NCBI RefSeq assembly: GCF_003185895.1
Contig: NZ_QHLY01000005.1
Location: forward strand, 372,001-436,000
DNA length: 64,000 nucleotides
Direction: 5' to 3'
Origin: Cryobacterium arcticum
GTDB taxonomy: Bacteria > Actinomycetota > Actinomycetes > Actinomycetales > Microbacteriaceae
Positions 16,537-24,999 of the stretch are shown here, in pieces (positions within the stretch are counted from its first letter, which is position 1; every line of letters starts with the position of its first letter). Below the pieces are notes generated by a model. It had not been told where the DNA came from and made no database searches. It saw only the letters and a list, made by a program, of their open reading frames with translations. Position numbers and translations under genes: made by a program.

Positions 16537-17838
16537 CTAGTACGCGAACAGGTTGTCGCGGAAGGTGCCCGGCAGATACCCGTCGCGGATGAGTCCGCGC
16601 CGGCGGAGCGCCGGGGCCAGGCCGTCGCAGACCTCGGTGATGTTCTTGCGGGTCACCGGCATCGCCACCAGGAACCCGTCGCCGCCGGCTTCCTGCATTG
16701 CATCGTCCATCTGCCCGGCCACGGTGTCGGGCGAGCCGACGAGCGTGACGGATGCCGTTCCCCGGCGCTGTGACGCCAGCGCCTCGCGCAGGGTCTTGCC
16801 CTCCGCCGCCTTGAGGAAGTCGTCGACCACGCTCTGGTGCCCGTTGTGCTTGCCGGTGAGGTCGGGAATCTCCTCGTCGAGCGCGAATTTCGACCAGTCC
16901 AGGCCGGAGATGTACGACATCCGCATCAGCGAGGCCTCGATGTTGCCCTCGTTCGCGGCGTCCATGCGGCGCTTCTTCTCGATCGCGTCGGCATCCGTGT
17001 CGGCGAGTACCGGCTCCACCAGGAAGAGCACCTTGACGTCTTTCGGGTCACGGCCGAAGCCGATCATGCGGCGGGAGATGTCGTCGCGGTAACGCTTCAT
17101 GCCGGCCGGGCCGTCGGCCGAGGCGAGAATCGTGTCGGCGTGCTTGGCGCCGAAGTCCATGCCGGCGGGCGACCCGCCGGCTTGGCAGATCACCGGGTGG
17201 CCCTGCGGCGACGGCACGGTGTTGAGCGGCCCGCGGGTCTTGTAGAACTCGCCGTCGAAGTCGGCCCGGTGCACCTTGGTGTGGTCGGCGAACATGCCGC
17301 TCTCCTCGTCGAGGGTGAGCGCACCGGGCTCCCAGGTGTCCCAGAGCGTCTTGACCGCCTGCACCCACTCGTCGGCCATGCGGTACCGCAGGTCGTGCTC
17401 GTAGTGCTTGGCCAAGCCGTAGTTCTGCGCCGCGGCATCCGGGCTCGCGGTCACCAGGTTCACGCCCACCCGGCCGTGGCTGAGGTGGTCGAGGGTGTTC
17501 AGCAGCCGCGCCGCCAGGAACGGCGGGTAGAAGGTGGTGGCGGCGGTGGCCACGATGCCGAGGTGCTTGGTGGCCGCGGCCAGCAACGGGATGAGCGGCA
17601 TCGGGTCCATCCGCACGATGCCGGCGCGCAGGGACTCCTCCATGGTGCCGCGGAAGGTGTCGGGGATGACCGAGGAGTCTTCCATCATCATGTAGTCGAA
17701 CCCGGCCCGTTCGAGCGAGGTGGCCAGGTCGATGAACAGCTGAGGGTTGGCCAGGTCGGCCGCGGCATTGCCCGACCACTGCTGGTTCCAGCCGTAAGAC
17801 CCGAAGCCGTAGCCCAGGAACCAGCCCATGTGGAACAT
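16537..17838 (-). CDS. FMN-dependent monooxygenase, NtaA/SnaA/DszA family (LLM6)
   Basis: A 433-residue paralog starting MFHMGWFLGYGFGSYGW with WNQQWSGN, nearly matching LLM5 (5936-7228). Blocks include FDYMMMEDSSVIP, TFYPPFLAARLL, TLDHLSHGRVGVNLVTA, AAQNYG, HTKVH, RGPLN and VICQAGGSPAGM; the usual Arg after PxG is Met here. Start and stop abut the neighbouring paralog with no gap, and GGGAG inside the end of LLM7 serves as ribosome-binding site. Second gene of the LLM7-LLM6-esterase unit. Confidence 0.94.
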   Translation of the reverse strand: MFHMGWFLGYGFGSYGWNQQWSGNAAADLANPQLFIDLATSLERAGFDYMMMEDSSVIPDTFRGTMEESLRAGIVRMDPMPLIPLLAAATKHLGIVATAATTFYPPFLAARLLNTLDHLSHGRVGVNLVTASPDAAAQNYGLAKHYEHDLRYRMADEWVQAVKTLWDTWEPGALTLDEESGMFADHTKVHRADFDGEFYKTRGPLNTVPSPQGHPVICQAGGSPAGMDFGAKHADTILASADGPAGMKRYRDDISRRMIGFGRDPKDVKVLFLVEPVLADTDADAIEKKRRMDAANEGNIEASLMRMSYISGLDWSKFALDEEIPDLTGKHNGHQSVVDDFLKAAEGKTLREALASQRRGTASVTLVGSPDTVAGQMDDAMQEAGGDGFLVAMPVTRKNITEVCDGLAPALRRRGLIRDGYLPGTFRDNLFAY

Positions 17839-19125
17839 CTAGAACTCCCGCAGGTTCTCGCGGAGCGTGGCCCCGGTGTACTCGCTGCGGATCAGGCCGC
17901 GGCGGCGCAGCACCGGCGCGAGGCCGTCGGTGATCTCGCTGATGTAGCGGCGGGAGAGCTGCCCGGCGATGAGGAACCCGTCGCCGCCGACCTCCTGCAT
18001 GGCCTCCTCCATCACACTGGCGACCTCGTCGACGGTGCCGCTCACCTCGAGTGAGCCCAGTCGCACCGGCCGCTCGGCGATCTCCCGCAGCGTGGTGGTG
18101 GGGTCTGAACCCTGCAGCATGCCCAGGGTGGTGGACGACGCCGCATCCGTGTTGATGGTGGGCAGCGGGGAGTCGAGGTCGAACTGGGAGAAGTCGATGC
18201 CGCTGGTCCAGGAGATGCGGGCCAGCGCATCCTCCACGGTGGTGGCGTCGATGCGCTTCTTCTTGGCCACGGCTTCGTCGTGGGTCTCGCCGAACACCGG
18301 CGAGATGGTGAAGAGAATCTTGAGGTCTTGGGGGTCGCGGCCGAATTTCACCAGCCGCTCGTTCATATCGGCCCGGTACTCCTTCATGGCGGCGATGCCG
18401 GGCACGGATGCGACGACGGTGTCGGCGTGCCTGGCGGCGAGGTCCCGGCCCGCCGGGGAACCGCCGGCCTGGCACACCACCGGGCGGCCCTGCGGGGAGG
18501 GGATGGCGTTCAGCGGACCGCGGGACTTGTAGAACTTGCCCTCGAAGTTGATCGGGTTCACCTTGGTGTGGTCGGCGTAGATGCCGGCCTCGTAGTCGGC
18601 GACGACGGCGTCGGGCTGCCAGGAGGTCCAGAGCTGGTTGACGAGATCGATCCACTCGTCGGCCATCTCGTAACGCAGGTCGTGTTCGTAGTGCACGTCG
18701 CGGCCGAAGTTCTGCGCGGTGCGCACGTTGTGCGCGGTGACCAGGTTGATGCCGGCACGACCGTTGGACAGGTGGTCGAGGCTGGCCATCAACCGGGCCG
18801 CGGCGAACGGCGGGTAGTAGGGGGTGGCGATGGTCATGATCACGCCGAGGTGCCGGGTGGCCTGCATGATCAACGGCACCAGGATGGCCGGGTCGTGCTT
18901 GGGGGCGTGGTTGGCCTTGGCGAGGTAGTACTCGGCGGTGCCCTTATAGGCGTCGGGAATGAACGCACCGTCTTCGAGCATCATGTAGTCGAAGCGGGCT
19001 CGTTCCATGGCCTTGGCGAGCTCGACGTAGAGGTCGGGGCTGGTCCAGTCCCGGGCGGGTTCGCCCGACCAGTCCTTGCCCCAGCCCGGAACCGTGTAGT
19101 TGAGAAACCAGCCCATGTGGAACAT
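17839..19125 (-). CDS. FMN-dependent monooxygenase, NtaA/SnaA/DszA family (LLM7)
   Basis: A 428-residue paralog and first gene of its unit. ATG 19125 gives the family N-terminus MFHMGWFLNYTVPGW; reading further upstream would add 79 residues of promoter sequence. Motifs are FDYMMLEDGAFIP, TPYYPPFAAARL, SLDHLSNGRAGINLVTA, TAQNFG, HTKVNPINFEG, RGPLN and VCQAGGSPAGR. It shares the VTAHN block with LLM4. The Pro-Tyr pair in TPYYPPF replaces the Ser-Phe of other copies, a change near the substrate side of the barrel. GGCAGGA precedes the start. Confidence 0.94.
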   Translation of the reverse strand: MFHMGWFLNYTVPGWGKDWSGEPARDWTSPDLYVELAKAMERARFDYMMLEDGAFIPDAYKGTAEYYLAKANHAPKHDPAILVPLIMQATRHLGVIMTIATPYYPPFAAARLMASLDHLSNGRAGINLVTAHNVRTAQNFGRDVHYEHDLRYEMADEWIDLVNQLWTSWQPDAVVADYEAGIYADHTKVNPINFEGKFYKSRGPLNAIPSPQGRPVVCQAGGSPAGRDLAARHADTVVASVPGIAAMKEYRADMNERLVKFGRDPQDLKILFTISPVFGETHDEAVAKKKRIDATTVEDALARISWTSGIDFSQFDLDSPLPTINTDAASSTTLGMLQGSDPTTTLREIAERPVRLGSLEVSGTVDEVASVMEEAMQEVGGDGFLIAGQLSRRYISEITDGLAPVLRRRGLIRSEYTGATLRENLREF

Positions 19126-19171
19126 TCGCAGTCCTGCCCTTCGTCGAAGTACTCCTGTCATTCCAGTGGCG

Positions 19172-19215
19172 GCGCATTTCCCGAATGGTGACACCGGGTT
19201 AACGCCGTATTGCGC
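19172..19215. promoter_or_regulatory. Paired 11-bp boxes, 33 bp apart (copy C)
   Basis: GCGCATTTCCC at 19172-19182 is identical to the proximal box of copy A. CCGTATTGCGC at 19205-19215 is the degenerate distal box. Spacing is again 33 bp. On the minus strand TGGAAT lies 6 nt past the proximal box as a candidate -10 for LLM7. The divergent reductase gene at 19368 may share this control. Confidence 0.6.
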
Positions 19216-19367
19216 CACCTCCGCGCCCGGCCGCTGCGATGGCCGCTGCGGTGGCCGAGGGACTGGCCCTGGGACTGGCCTCAAGACCTCCTGGGCGAGC
19301 AGAATGGATGCGCCACGCTGCCGTGAGCTCTCACCGCGGCGGCGCAACCGCGGAAGGGACACAACCC

Positions 19368-19931
19368 ATGGGCATTCTGATCTGCACGGGCATCACCTCC
19401 CTCGACGGCTATATCGCCGACGAGAACGGCAACTTCGACTGGAGCGCACCCAGTGACGAGGTGCATACCTTCATCAACGACCTCGAACGGGCCGTCGGCA
19501 CCTATCTCTACGGCCGGCGGTTGTACGAGGTGATGGTGGCCTGGGAGACCATGCACCTGGACGACGACAACCAGCCGGCCGTGATGCGGGACTACACCGC
19601 GCTCTGGCAGGCCGCAGACAAGATCGTCTACTCCAGCACCCTCACCGAACCGTCCAGCCGGCGCACCCGCATCGAGCGCAGCTTCGACCCGGAGGCGGTG
19701 CGGGAGCTCAAGCGCACCGCCTCCGGCAACCTGTCGATCGGCGGCCCGCACCTGGCCGCGCAGGCTTTCGCGGCCGGACTGGTCGACGAGGTGCAGCTGT
19801 TCGTCTCCCCGGTGGTGGTGGGCGGGGGCACGAAGTTCCTGCCCGACAACCTCGCCCTCTCGCTCGAGCTGAAGGATGAGTACGCCTTCCGCAACGGAGT
19901 GGTCTACCTGGGCTATACGGTGAAGCGATGA
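19368..19931 (+). CDS. Dihydrofolate reductase family protein (RibD C-terminal-like)
   Basis: A 187-residue NADPH-dependent reductase fold. It has the DHFR/RibD-C pattern: ITSLDGYIADENG near residue 9, a TYLYGRRLYEVM helix, SIGGPHLAAQAFAAGLVDEVQLFVSPVVVGGGTKFLP for the nucleotide-binding and strand region. GGAAGGGA precedes the ATG. It is divergent from LLM7 across copy C of the paired boxes and overlaps pfkB by ATGA. True folate function is unlikely for this subfamily; the substrate is unknown. Confidence 0.85.
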   Translation: MGILICTGITSLDGYIADENGNFDWSAPSDEVHTFINDLERAVGTYLYGRRLYEVMVAWETMHLDDDNQPAVMRDYTALWQAADKIVYSSTLTEPSSRRTRIERSFDPEAVRELKRTASGNLSIGGPHLAAQAFAAGLVDEVQLFVSPVVVGGGTKFLPDNLALSLELKDEYAFRNGVVYLGYTVKR

Positions 19932-20860
19932 CGCCTGACCGCCCGCTTGCCGCGAACATCCGTGCTCTCGTGATCGGGGAGGCTCTGATCGACATCGTGC
20001 GGCGCCCCGGCGCCGAACCGGTGAGCCACGCCGGCGGCAGCCCGATGAACGTGGCCTACGGTCTCGGCCGGCTGGGTGTGCCCACCACCCTGGTCACCCA
20101 GATCGGCGAGGATGCCTTCGGCGAGATCATCGCGACCCATCTGCGCACGGCGGGCGTGGATCTGTTGCCTGGCTCGGTCACGGCCGGTGCCACGTCGAGC
20201 GCCACCGCCACCCTCGACGCGACCGGCGCCGCCAACTACGACTTCGACCTGAGCTGGGAGCTGCCCGAGCTGGCGCTGCCGGAGCCGTGCACCCTGATGC
20301 ACACCGGGTCGATCGGCGCGATCCTCGAGCCCGGCGCCCGCACCGTGCTGAGCGCGTTCACCGCCGCCCCGGCCGGCACCCTGCTGAGCTTCGACCCCAA
20401 CGTGCGGCCGGGCATCATGGGCAGCCGGGACGACGTGGTGCGGGCCGTCGAGCGGCTCTCCGCCGCGGCCCATGTGGTGAAGATGAGCGACGAGGATGCC
20501 GCCTGGCTCTACCCCGGCCGCAGCCTCGACCAGATCGCGCGGGACTACGTGGCCGCCGGAGTGGCCCTGTTCGCCGTCACCCGCGGCGGCGAGGGTGCGC
20601 TGCTCCGCGCCGGCGGGGCCACGACCGAGCTGGCCGCGCATCCGGTGACCGTGGTCGACACCATCGGCGCCGGCGACTCGTTCATGTCCGGCTTGCTCTA
20701 CGCGATTCTGGTCGGTGAGGCCACCGAGGCGATCCTGCAGAACGAGCTCGCCGCCAGCGATCTCGGCCGCCTCGGCCAGACCGCCCTGGCGAGCGCCGCG
20801 ATCACGGTGTCGCGCGCCGGCGCCAACCCGCCCACCACAGTGGAGCTGACCGACCGCTGA
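19928..20860 (+). CDS. PfkB-family carbohydrate kinase (fructokinase-like)
   Basis: A 310-residue sugar kinase that transfers the ATP gamma-phosphate to a sugar hydroxyl. HAGGSPMNVAYGLGRLG is the substrate-side PfkB signature and DTIGAGDSFMSGLLYA the C-terminal signature with catalytic Asp. FDPNVRPG is the conserved internal motif. The start overlaps the preceding reductase stop (ATGA), so they are co-expressed. A strong hairpin terminator follows. Confidence 0.92.
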   Translation: MTPDRPLAANIRALVIGEALIDIVRRPGAEPVSHAGGSPMNVAYGLGRLGVPTTLVTQIGEDAFGEIIATHLRTAGVDLLPGSVTAGATSSATATLDATGAANYDFDLSWELPELALPEPCTLMHTGSIGAILEPGARTVLSAFTAAPAGTLLSFDPNVRPGIMGSRDDVVRAVERLSAAAHVVKMSDEDAAWLYPGRSLDQIARDYVAAGVALFAVTRGGEGALLRAGGATTELAAHPVTVVDTIGAGDSFMSGLLYAILVGEATEAILQNELAASDLGRLGQTALASAAITVSRAGANPPTTVELTDR

Positions 20861-20903
20861 CCGACGGCACTCAGACCCCACTGGGCAAGTCAATCCCCTT
20901 GAA

Positions 20904-20920
20904 CCCCGCCGCCGGCGGGG
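20904..20920 (+). terminator. Rho-independent terminator after the PfkB kinase
   Basis: CCCCGCC-GCC-GGCGGGG is a perfect 7-bp stem with a 3-nt loop followed by CTTT. It lies 44 bp past the kinase stop and separates it from the gene at 20981. Confidence 0.75.
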
Positions 20921-20980
20921 CTTTACTGAGCGCAAGTCGTCTCCTTTCGGGCCGACGGGCAAGAGGAAGTCTGGTGCGAC

Positions 20981-21955
20981 ATGGTGGTCCAAAGAACAGA
21001 CGCTGCAAAAACCGACACTGCAGTGCAAGTCACGGTGGAACTTTCTCCCTCCGACGGGGTGGTGGTCGAGGGCGGGTCGCTGGGAGTCAGCATCTCCCTC
21101 ACCGCGCTGAGGCCGGCGCTGATCGAACGGGCCGAGCTCTCCCTGATTCGTAAAGTGAATTACACCTACGGGCGCGGCAACGTCTACGGCGCGGTGTTCC
21201 CCGCCCGCGAGCGCCGCACCGAGGTGATCACCACTGTGGCCCTACCCGCGCTGGGGGCGATTCCGGCCGGTACCAAGCGCGAACTCAGCGGCCGGCTGAG
21301 CATTCCCAGCGACGGCCCGGCGTCGGTGCGTGGTGACCTGATCGACGTGGGCTGGTCGGTGCGCTGTGTGCTCCACGCCGCCAACGGCCAGATCATCAAA
21401 CGCGAACGCCTGATCGACGTGCAGTCCTGGGGCCGCTCGAGCGCCACTGACATCGGCCACCCGCCGGTGGGCGAGAACCTTGAGCACATGACCATGGACT
21501 TCATCGCGCTCTCCTCGCGAATCCTGGAGCCGGGCACCCCGCTCACCGGCATCCTGCGGCTGCGCGCCACCGACGAACTCGCCACCCGGGGCGTACGGGT
21601 GCAGTTGGTGCGCTGCGAAGAAGTGCTCGGCGGGCCCGACCAGGACGCCGATCTGGACGCCAGCGAGTCGGAGGGCTACCGGCATTCGGAGTCCGCGATG
21701 GCCACCGCCACCGTACGGTCAGCGGGAACCCTGACGGCCGGCACCGTGGTGGATCTGCCGTTCACCGTGCAGACGCCCGCCGGTCTGCCCGCGCCCTCGA
21801 TGCTCATCGACAACCTGCACGTGCGCTGGGAGTTGCAGGCCGTGGTGGACCTGCCGTTACGCCGCAACCCGCAAATGTCCCTGGACCTCCTCGCGGTCAC
21901 CGCCAGCCGACAGCCCAATGAAGGACCGCGGCAGAGCACTCTCGACACCGAGTAG
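20981..21955 (+). CDS. Arrestin-like (Spo0M-type) beta-sandwich protein, function unknown
   Basis: 324 residues with no signal peptide or membrane helix. The pattern is two beta-sandwich halves: VQVTVELSPSDGVVVEGGSLGVSISL at the start, GDLIDVGWSVRCVL in the middle and LIDNLHVRWELQAVVDL near the end, resembling bacterial sporulation-control (Spo0M) and arrestin-fold proteins. AAGAGGAAG supplies the ribosome-binding site for ATG 20981. The gene is single, bounded by hairpins on both sides. The family name is an inference from fold pattern. Confidence 0.6.
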   Translation: MVVQRTDAAKTDTAVQVTVELSPSDGVVVEGGSLGVSISLTALRPALIERAELSLIRKVNYTYGRGNVYGAVFPARERRTEVITTVALPALGAIPAGTKRELSGRLSIPSDGPASVRGDLIDVGWSVRCVLHAANGQIIKRERLIDVQSWGRSSATDIGHPPVGENLEHMTMDFIALSSRILEPGTPLTGILRLRATDELATRGVRVQLVRCEEVLGGPDQDADLDASESEGYRHSESAMATATVRSAGTLTAGTVVDLPFTVQTPAGLPAPSMLIDNLHVRWELQAVVDLPLRRNPQMSLDLLAVTASRQPNEGPRQSTLDTE

Positions 21956-21975
21956 AAGCCACCCGGCTGACGATT

Positions 21976-22009
21976 GAGAACCGGGAGTGCTGGATCGCAT
22001 CCGGTTCTC
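21976..22009 (+). terminator. Hairpin after the arrestin-like gene
   Basis: GAGAACCGG and CCGGTTCTC form a perfect 9-bp stem with a 16-nt loop. The T-run is weak (CTGTT), so it may be an attenuating hairpin. Confidence 0.5.
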
Positions 22010-22048
22010 CTGTTGGACAGCGGCCGGGAACCGGAGCAGCCTGAGGAA

Positions 22049-23020
22049 ATGGAATACACACACCTCGGTCGCTCCGGCCTTTCAGTCTCGCGTCTCTGCC
22101 TGGGCACCATGAACTTCGGCCCGCAGACCGACGAGGCCACCTCGTTCGAGATCATGGATGCCGCCCAGGCGGCGGGTCTCAACTTCTTCGACACAGCGAA
22201 TGTCTACGGCTCCAAGCAGGGCCGGGGCGCCACCGAGAGCATCCTGGGCCGGTACTTCGCCCAGGGTGGCGACCGCCGCGAGAACACTGTGCTGGCAACC
22301 AAGGTCTACGGTGACATGTCCCAGCGGCCCAACGACGGCAAGCTGTCGGCTCTGAACATCCGCCGCAGCCTGGACGAAAGCCTGAAGCGGCTGCAGACCG
22401 ACTACATCGACCTCTTCCAGTTCCACCACGTCGACCGGAACACCCCCTGGGACGAGATCTGGCAGGCCATGGAGACCGCCGTCGCGCAGGGCAAGATCCT
22501 CTACGCCGGCAGCAGCAACTTCGCCGGCTGGCACATCGCCACCGCCCAGGCCGAGGCCCGACGCCGCAACTTCACCGGGCTGGTGAGCGAACAGTCGCTG
22601 TACAACCTGATCAAGCGCGACATCGAACGAGAGGTCATCCCGGCCGCACAGGCCAACGGGATGGGCATCATGCCCTGGTCACCGCTGGAAGGCGGCCTGC
22701 TCGGCGGTGTGCTGAAGAAGCAGAACACGAGCGGACGCCGGGTGTCGCCGGAATCCGCCGCGAAGATCGAGAAGTACCGACCGGCCCTCGAGGCCTACGA
22801 GGCCTTCTGCGCCGAACTCGGCCACGAACCGGGCGACGTGGGCCTGGCCTGGCTGATGCACCAGAGCGCCGTGACCGCGCCGATCATCGGCCCGCGCACC
22901 ATGGAGCAGCTGGAGGCGGGCCTGCGTGCCGTCACCGTGAAGCTGGATCAGGCGGCGCTGGCGCGGCTCGACGAGATCTTCCCCGGTTACAAGACCGCGC
23001 CGGAAGACTACGCCTGGTGA
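22049..23020 (+). CDS. Aldo/keto reductase
   Basis: A 323-residue NADPH-dependent oxidoreductase with a TIM barrel. LGTMNFG and FFDTANVYG hold the catalytic Asp and Tyr, VLATKVYG the Lys, and FQFHHVDRNTPWDE the His. The C-terminal cofactor region is APIIGPRTMEQLEAGL. ATG 22049 begins at the family position (MEYTHLGRSGLSVSRL). It overlaps the next gene by TGGTGA. With the epimerase-like and second aldo/keto reductase genes it forms a three-gene run. Confidence 0.92.
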   Translation: MEYTHLGRSGLSVSRLCLGTMNFGPQTDEATSFEIMDAAQAAGLNFFDTANVYGSKQGRGATESILGRYFAQGGDRRENTVLATKVYGDMSQRPNDGKLSALNIRRSLDESLKRLQTDYIDLFQFHHVDRNTPWDEIWQAMETAVAQGKILYAGSSNFAGWHIATAQAEARRRNFTGLVSEQSLYNLIKRDIEREVIPAAQANGMGIMPWSPLEGGLLGGVLKKQNTSGRRVSPESAAKIEKYRPALEAYEAFCAELGHEPGDVGLAWLMHQSAVTAPIIGPRTMEQLEAGLRAVTVKLDQAALARLDEIFPGYKTAPEDYAW

Positions 23021-24021
23021 CGCCCGCACCCGGTCTGACCCTGCTCTTCATCGGTGGCAGCGGCGTGATCAGCGCCGCGGCCGCCGAGCTGGCCGTTGCC
23101 CGCGGCCACACCCTCACGGTGCTCAACCGTGGCCAGTCCACCCTGCGTGCCGTGCCCGCCGCCGCCGAAGTGCTCACCGTGGACGTGCGCGACCCGGCCG
23201 CGGTGCGCGCCGCCCTCGGCGACCGCACCTTCGACGTAGTCGTGGACTTTGTTGCGTTCACCCCGGAGCACGTGCGCGCCGACATCGCGCAGTTCGCCGG
23301 CCGCACCGGCCAGTACGTTTTCATCAGCTCCGCCTCGGCCTATCAGAAGCCGCCCGCCGCGCTGCCGGTACGCGACTCCACCCCGCTGCGGAACCCGTTC
23401 TGGCAGTACTCCCGCGACAAGATCGCCTGCGAAGACGTGCTGCTCGAGGCCTACCGTGAGCAGGGCTTCCCGGTCACGATCATCCGCCCGTCGCACACCT
23501 ACGACCGCACCCAGATCGCGTTACTCGGCGGCTGGACTGACATCCACCGGATGCGCACCGGGCAGCCGGTGGTGGTGCACGGTGACGGCACTTCGCTCTG
23601 GACCCTCACGCACAGCACTGACTTCGCCAAGGCCCTGGTCGGCCTGTTCGGCCGGTCGCAGGCGGTGGGCGACAGCTTCACGATCACCTCGAACGAGTAC
23701 CTGCCCTGGGATGCGATCTACGCCGAGTTCGCCCGCGCGGCCGGCGCTCCCGCACCGCAGATAGTGCACGTGGCCAGCGACGCCATGGCCGCGGAGAACC
23801 CGGACTGGAGCGGTCCGCTGCTCGGCGACCGCTCGCACTCGGTGATCTTCGACAACAGCAAGGTCGCCGCGCTGGTGCCCGACTTCGTCTGCACCACCCC
23901 GGTCGCCCTCGGCTTCCGCGAGGTGATCGACTGGTTCGATGCGCATCCGGAGCAGCAGGTGGTGGATGAGGCCGTGAACGCCACCCTCGACCGGCTCGTC
24001 GCCGCACACTCCACCCTCTGA
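23017..24021 (+). CDS. NAD-dependent epimerase/reductase (extended SDR-like)
   Basis: 334 residues with an N-terminal Rossmann fold. The glycine motif is FIGGSGVISAAAAELAVARG, a variant of GxxGxxG in which Val/Ile replaces the middle positions, as in the isoflavone-reductase/RNA-binding-like atypical SDRs. SSASAYQKPP and QYSRDKIACEDVLL give the Tyr-x3-Lys region (YSRDK). GTG 23017 overlaps the upstream stop. The catalytic motif looks intact; the substrate is probably a sugar nucleotide or similar, but that cannot be read. Confidence 0.8.
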   Translation: MTPAPGLTLLFIGGSGVISAAAAELAVARGHTLTVLNRGQSTLRAVPAAAEVLTVDVRDPAAVRAALGDRTFDVVVDFVAFTPEHVRADIAQFAGRTGQYVFISSASAYQKPPAALPVRDSTPLRNPFWQYSRDKIACEDVLLEAYREQGFPVTIIRPSHTYDRTQIALLGGWTDIHRMRTGQPVVVHGDGTSLWTLTHSTDFAKALVGLFGRSQAVGDSFTITSNEYLPWDAIYAEFARAAGAPAPQIVHVASDAMAAENPDWSGPLLGDRSHSVIFDNSKVAALVPDFVCTTPVALGFREVIDWFDAHPEQQVVDEAVNATLDRLVAAHSTL

Positions 24022-24044
24022 CCACCCCCTCGAACGGAGCCCCT

Positions 24045-24905
24045 ATGAAGACCCGCCAGCTCGGCGACCGCACCGTCAGCGCCATCGGACTGGGCGGCAT
24101 GCCCATGTCGATCGAGGGGCGGCCCGATGCGGCCCGCTCCATCGCCACCATCCACGCCGCCCTCGACGCGGGCGTCACCCTGATCGACACGGCGGATGCG
24201 TACCACCTGCACGCCGACGACGTCGGCCACAACGAGACGCTGATCGCCACGGCGCTGCGCTCCTGGGGTGGGGACACGTCGGCGGTGGTGGTGGCCACCA
24301 AGGGTGGGCACCTGCGACCCGGCGACGGCACCTGGTACGTGGACGGCCGGCCCGAGTACCTCAAGCAGGCCGCCGAGGCGTCGCTGAAGCGGCTCGGCGG
24401 CGACGCGATCGACCTGTACCACTACCACCGGCCCGACCCGGCGGTACCCTACGCCGACTCGATCGGCGCCATCCGCGACCTGCTCGACGCGGGCACCATC
24501 CGCCTGGCCGGCATCTCCAATGCCAACCCGGCGCAGATCCGTGAGGCGTATGACATCCTCGGTGGCCGGCTCGCCAGCGTGCAGAACCAGTACTCGCCGG
24601 CGTTCCGCAGCAGCCAGCCCGAACTCGACCTGTGCGCCGAGCTCGGCATCGCGTTCCTGTCCTGGAGCCCGCTCGGCGGCATCAAGTCGGCCGCGGACCT
24701 CGGCACCCGCTTCGCCCCGTTCCAGCGGGTGGCGGATGCGCACGGGGTGAGCCCGCAGGTTGTCACGCTGGCCTGGCACCTGGCGGCGTCTCCGTGGGTG
24801 ATCCCGATTCCGGGTGCGAGCCGGCCGGAGAGCATCCGGGATTCGGCCGGGGCGGCTGAACTGACCCTGTCGGCCGAGGAACTGGCCACGCTCGACGCGG
24901 CCTGA
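24045..24905 (+). CDS. Aldo/keto reductase (second copy)
   Basis: A 286-residue aldo/keto reductase unlike the first in sequence. IGLGGMPMSI, TLIDTADAYHLHADD (Asp and Tyr), VVATKGG (Lys) and DLYHYHRPDPAVP (His) are the catalytic blocks, with IPGASRPESIRDSAGA for NADPH. It is 23 bp after the epimerase-like gene. The unusual extra HLHADDVGHNETL loop after the Tyr suggests a substrate different from that of the 22049 enzyme. Confidence 0.92.
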   Translation: MKTRQLGDRTVSAIGLGGMPMSIEGRPDAARSIATIHAALDAGVTLIDTADAYHLHADDVGHNETLIATALRSWGGDTSAVVVATKGGHLRPGDGTWYVDGRPEYLKQAAEASLKRLGGDAIDLYHYHRPDPAVPYADSIGAIRDLLDAGTIRLAGISNANPAQIREAYDILGGRLASVQNQYSPAFRSSQPELDLCAELGIAFLSWSPLGGIKSAADLGTRFAPFQRVADAHGVSPQVVTLAWHLAASPWVIPIPGASRPESIRDSAGAAELTLSAEELATLDAA

Positions 24906-24955
24906 CCGAGAGCGGTGGTGGCCGGGAATTCCTGTGCGACTGCCGCGCTTATGCC

Positions 24956-24985
24956 CAGTACTCACCTGGATGCAGTACTCACCTG
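24956..24985. repeat. 13-bp direct repeat upstream of the Abm monooxygenase gene
   Basis: CAGTACTCACCTG occurs at 24956-24968 and 24973-24985, a 17-bp period. It lies 15-44 bp before ATG 25000 and could be a regulator site. Confidence 0.5.
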
Positions 24986-24999
24986 AATTTGGAGCACCA

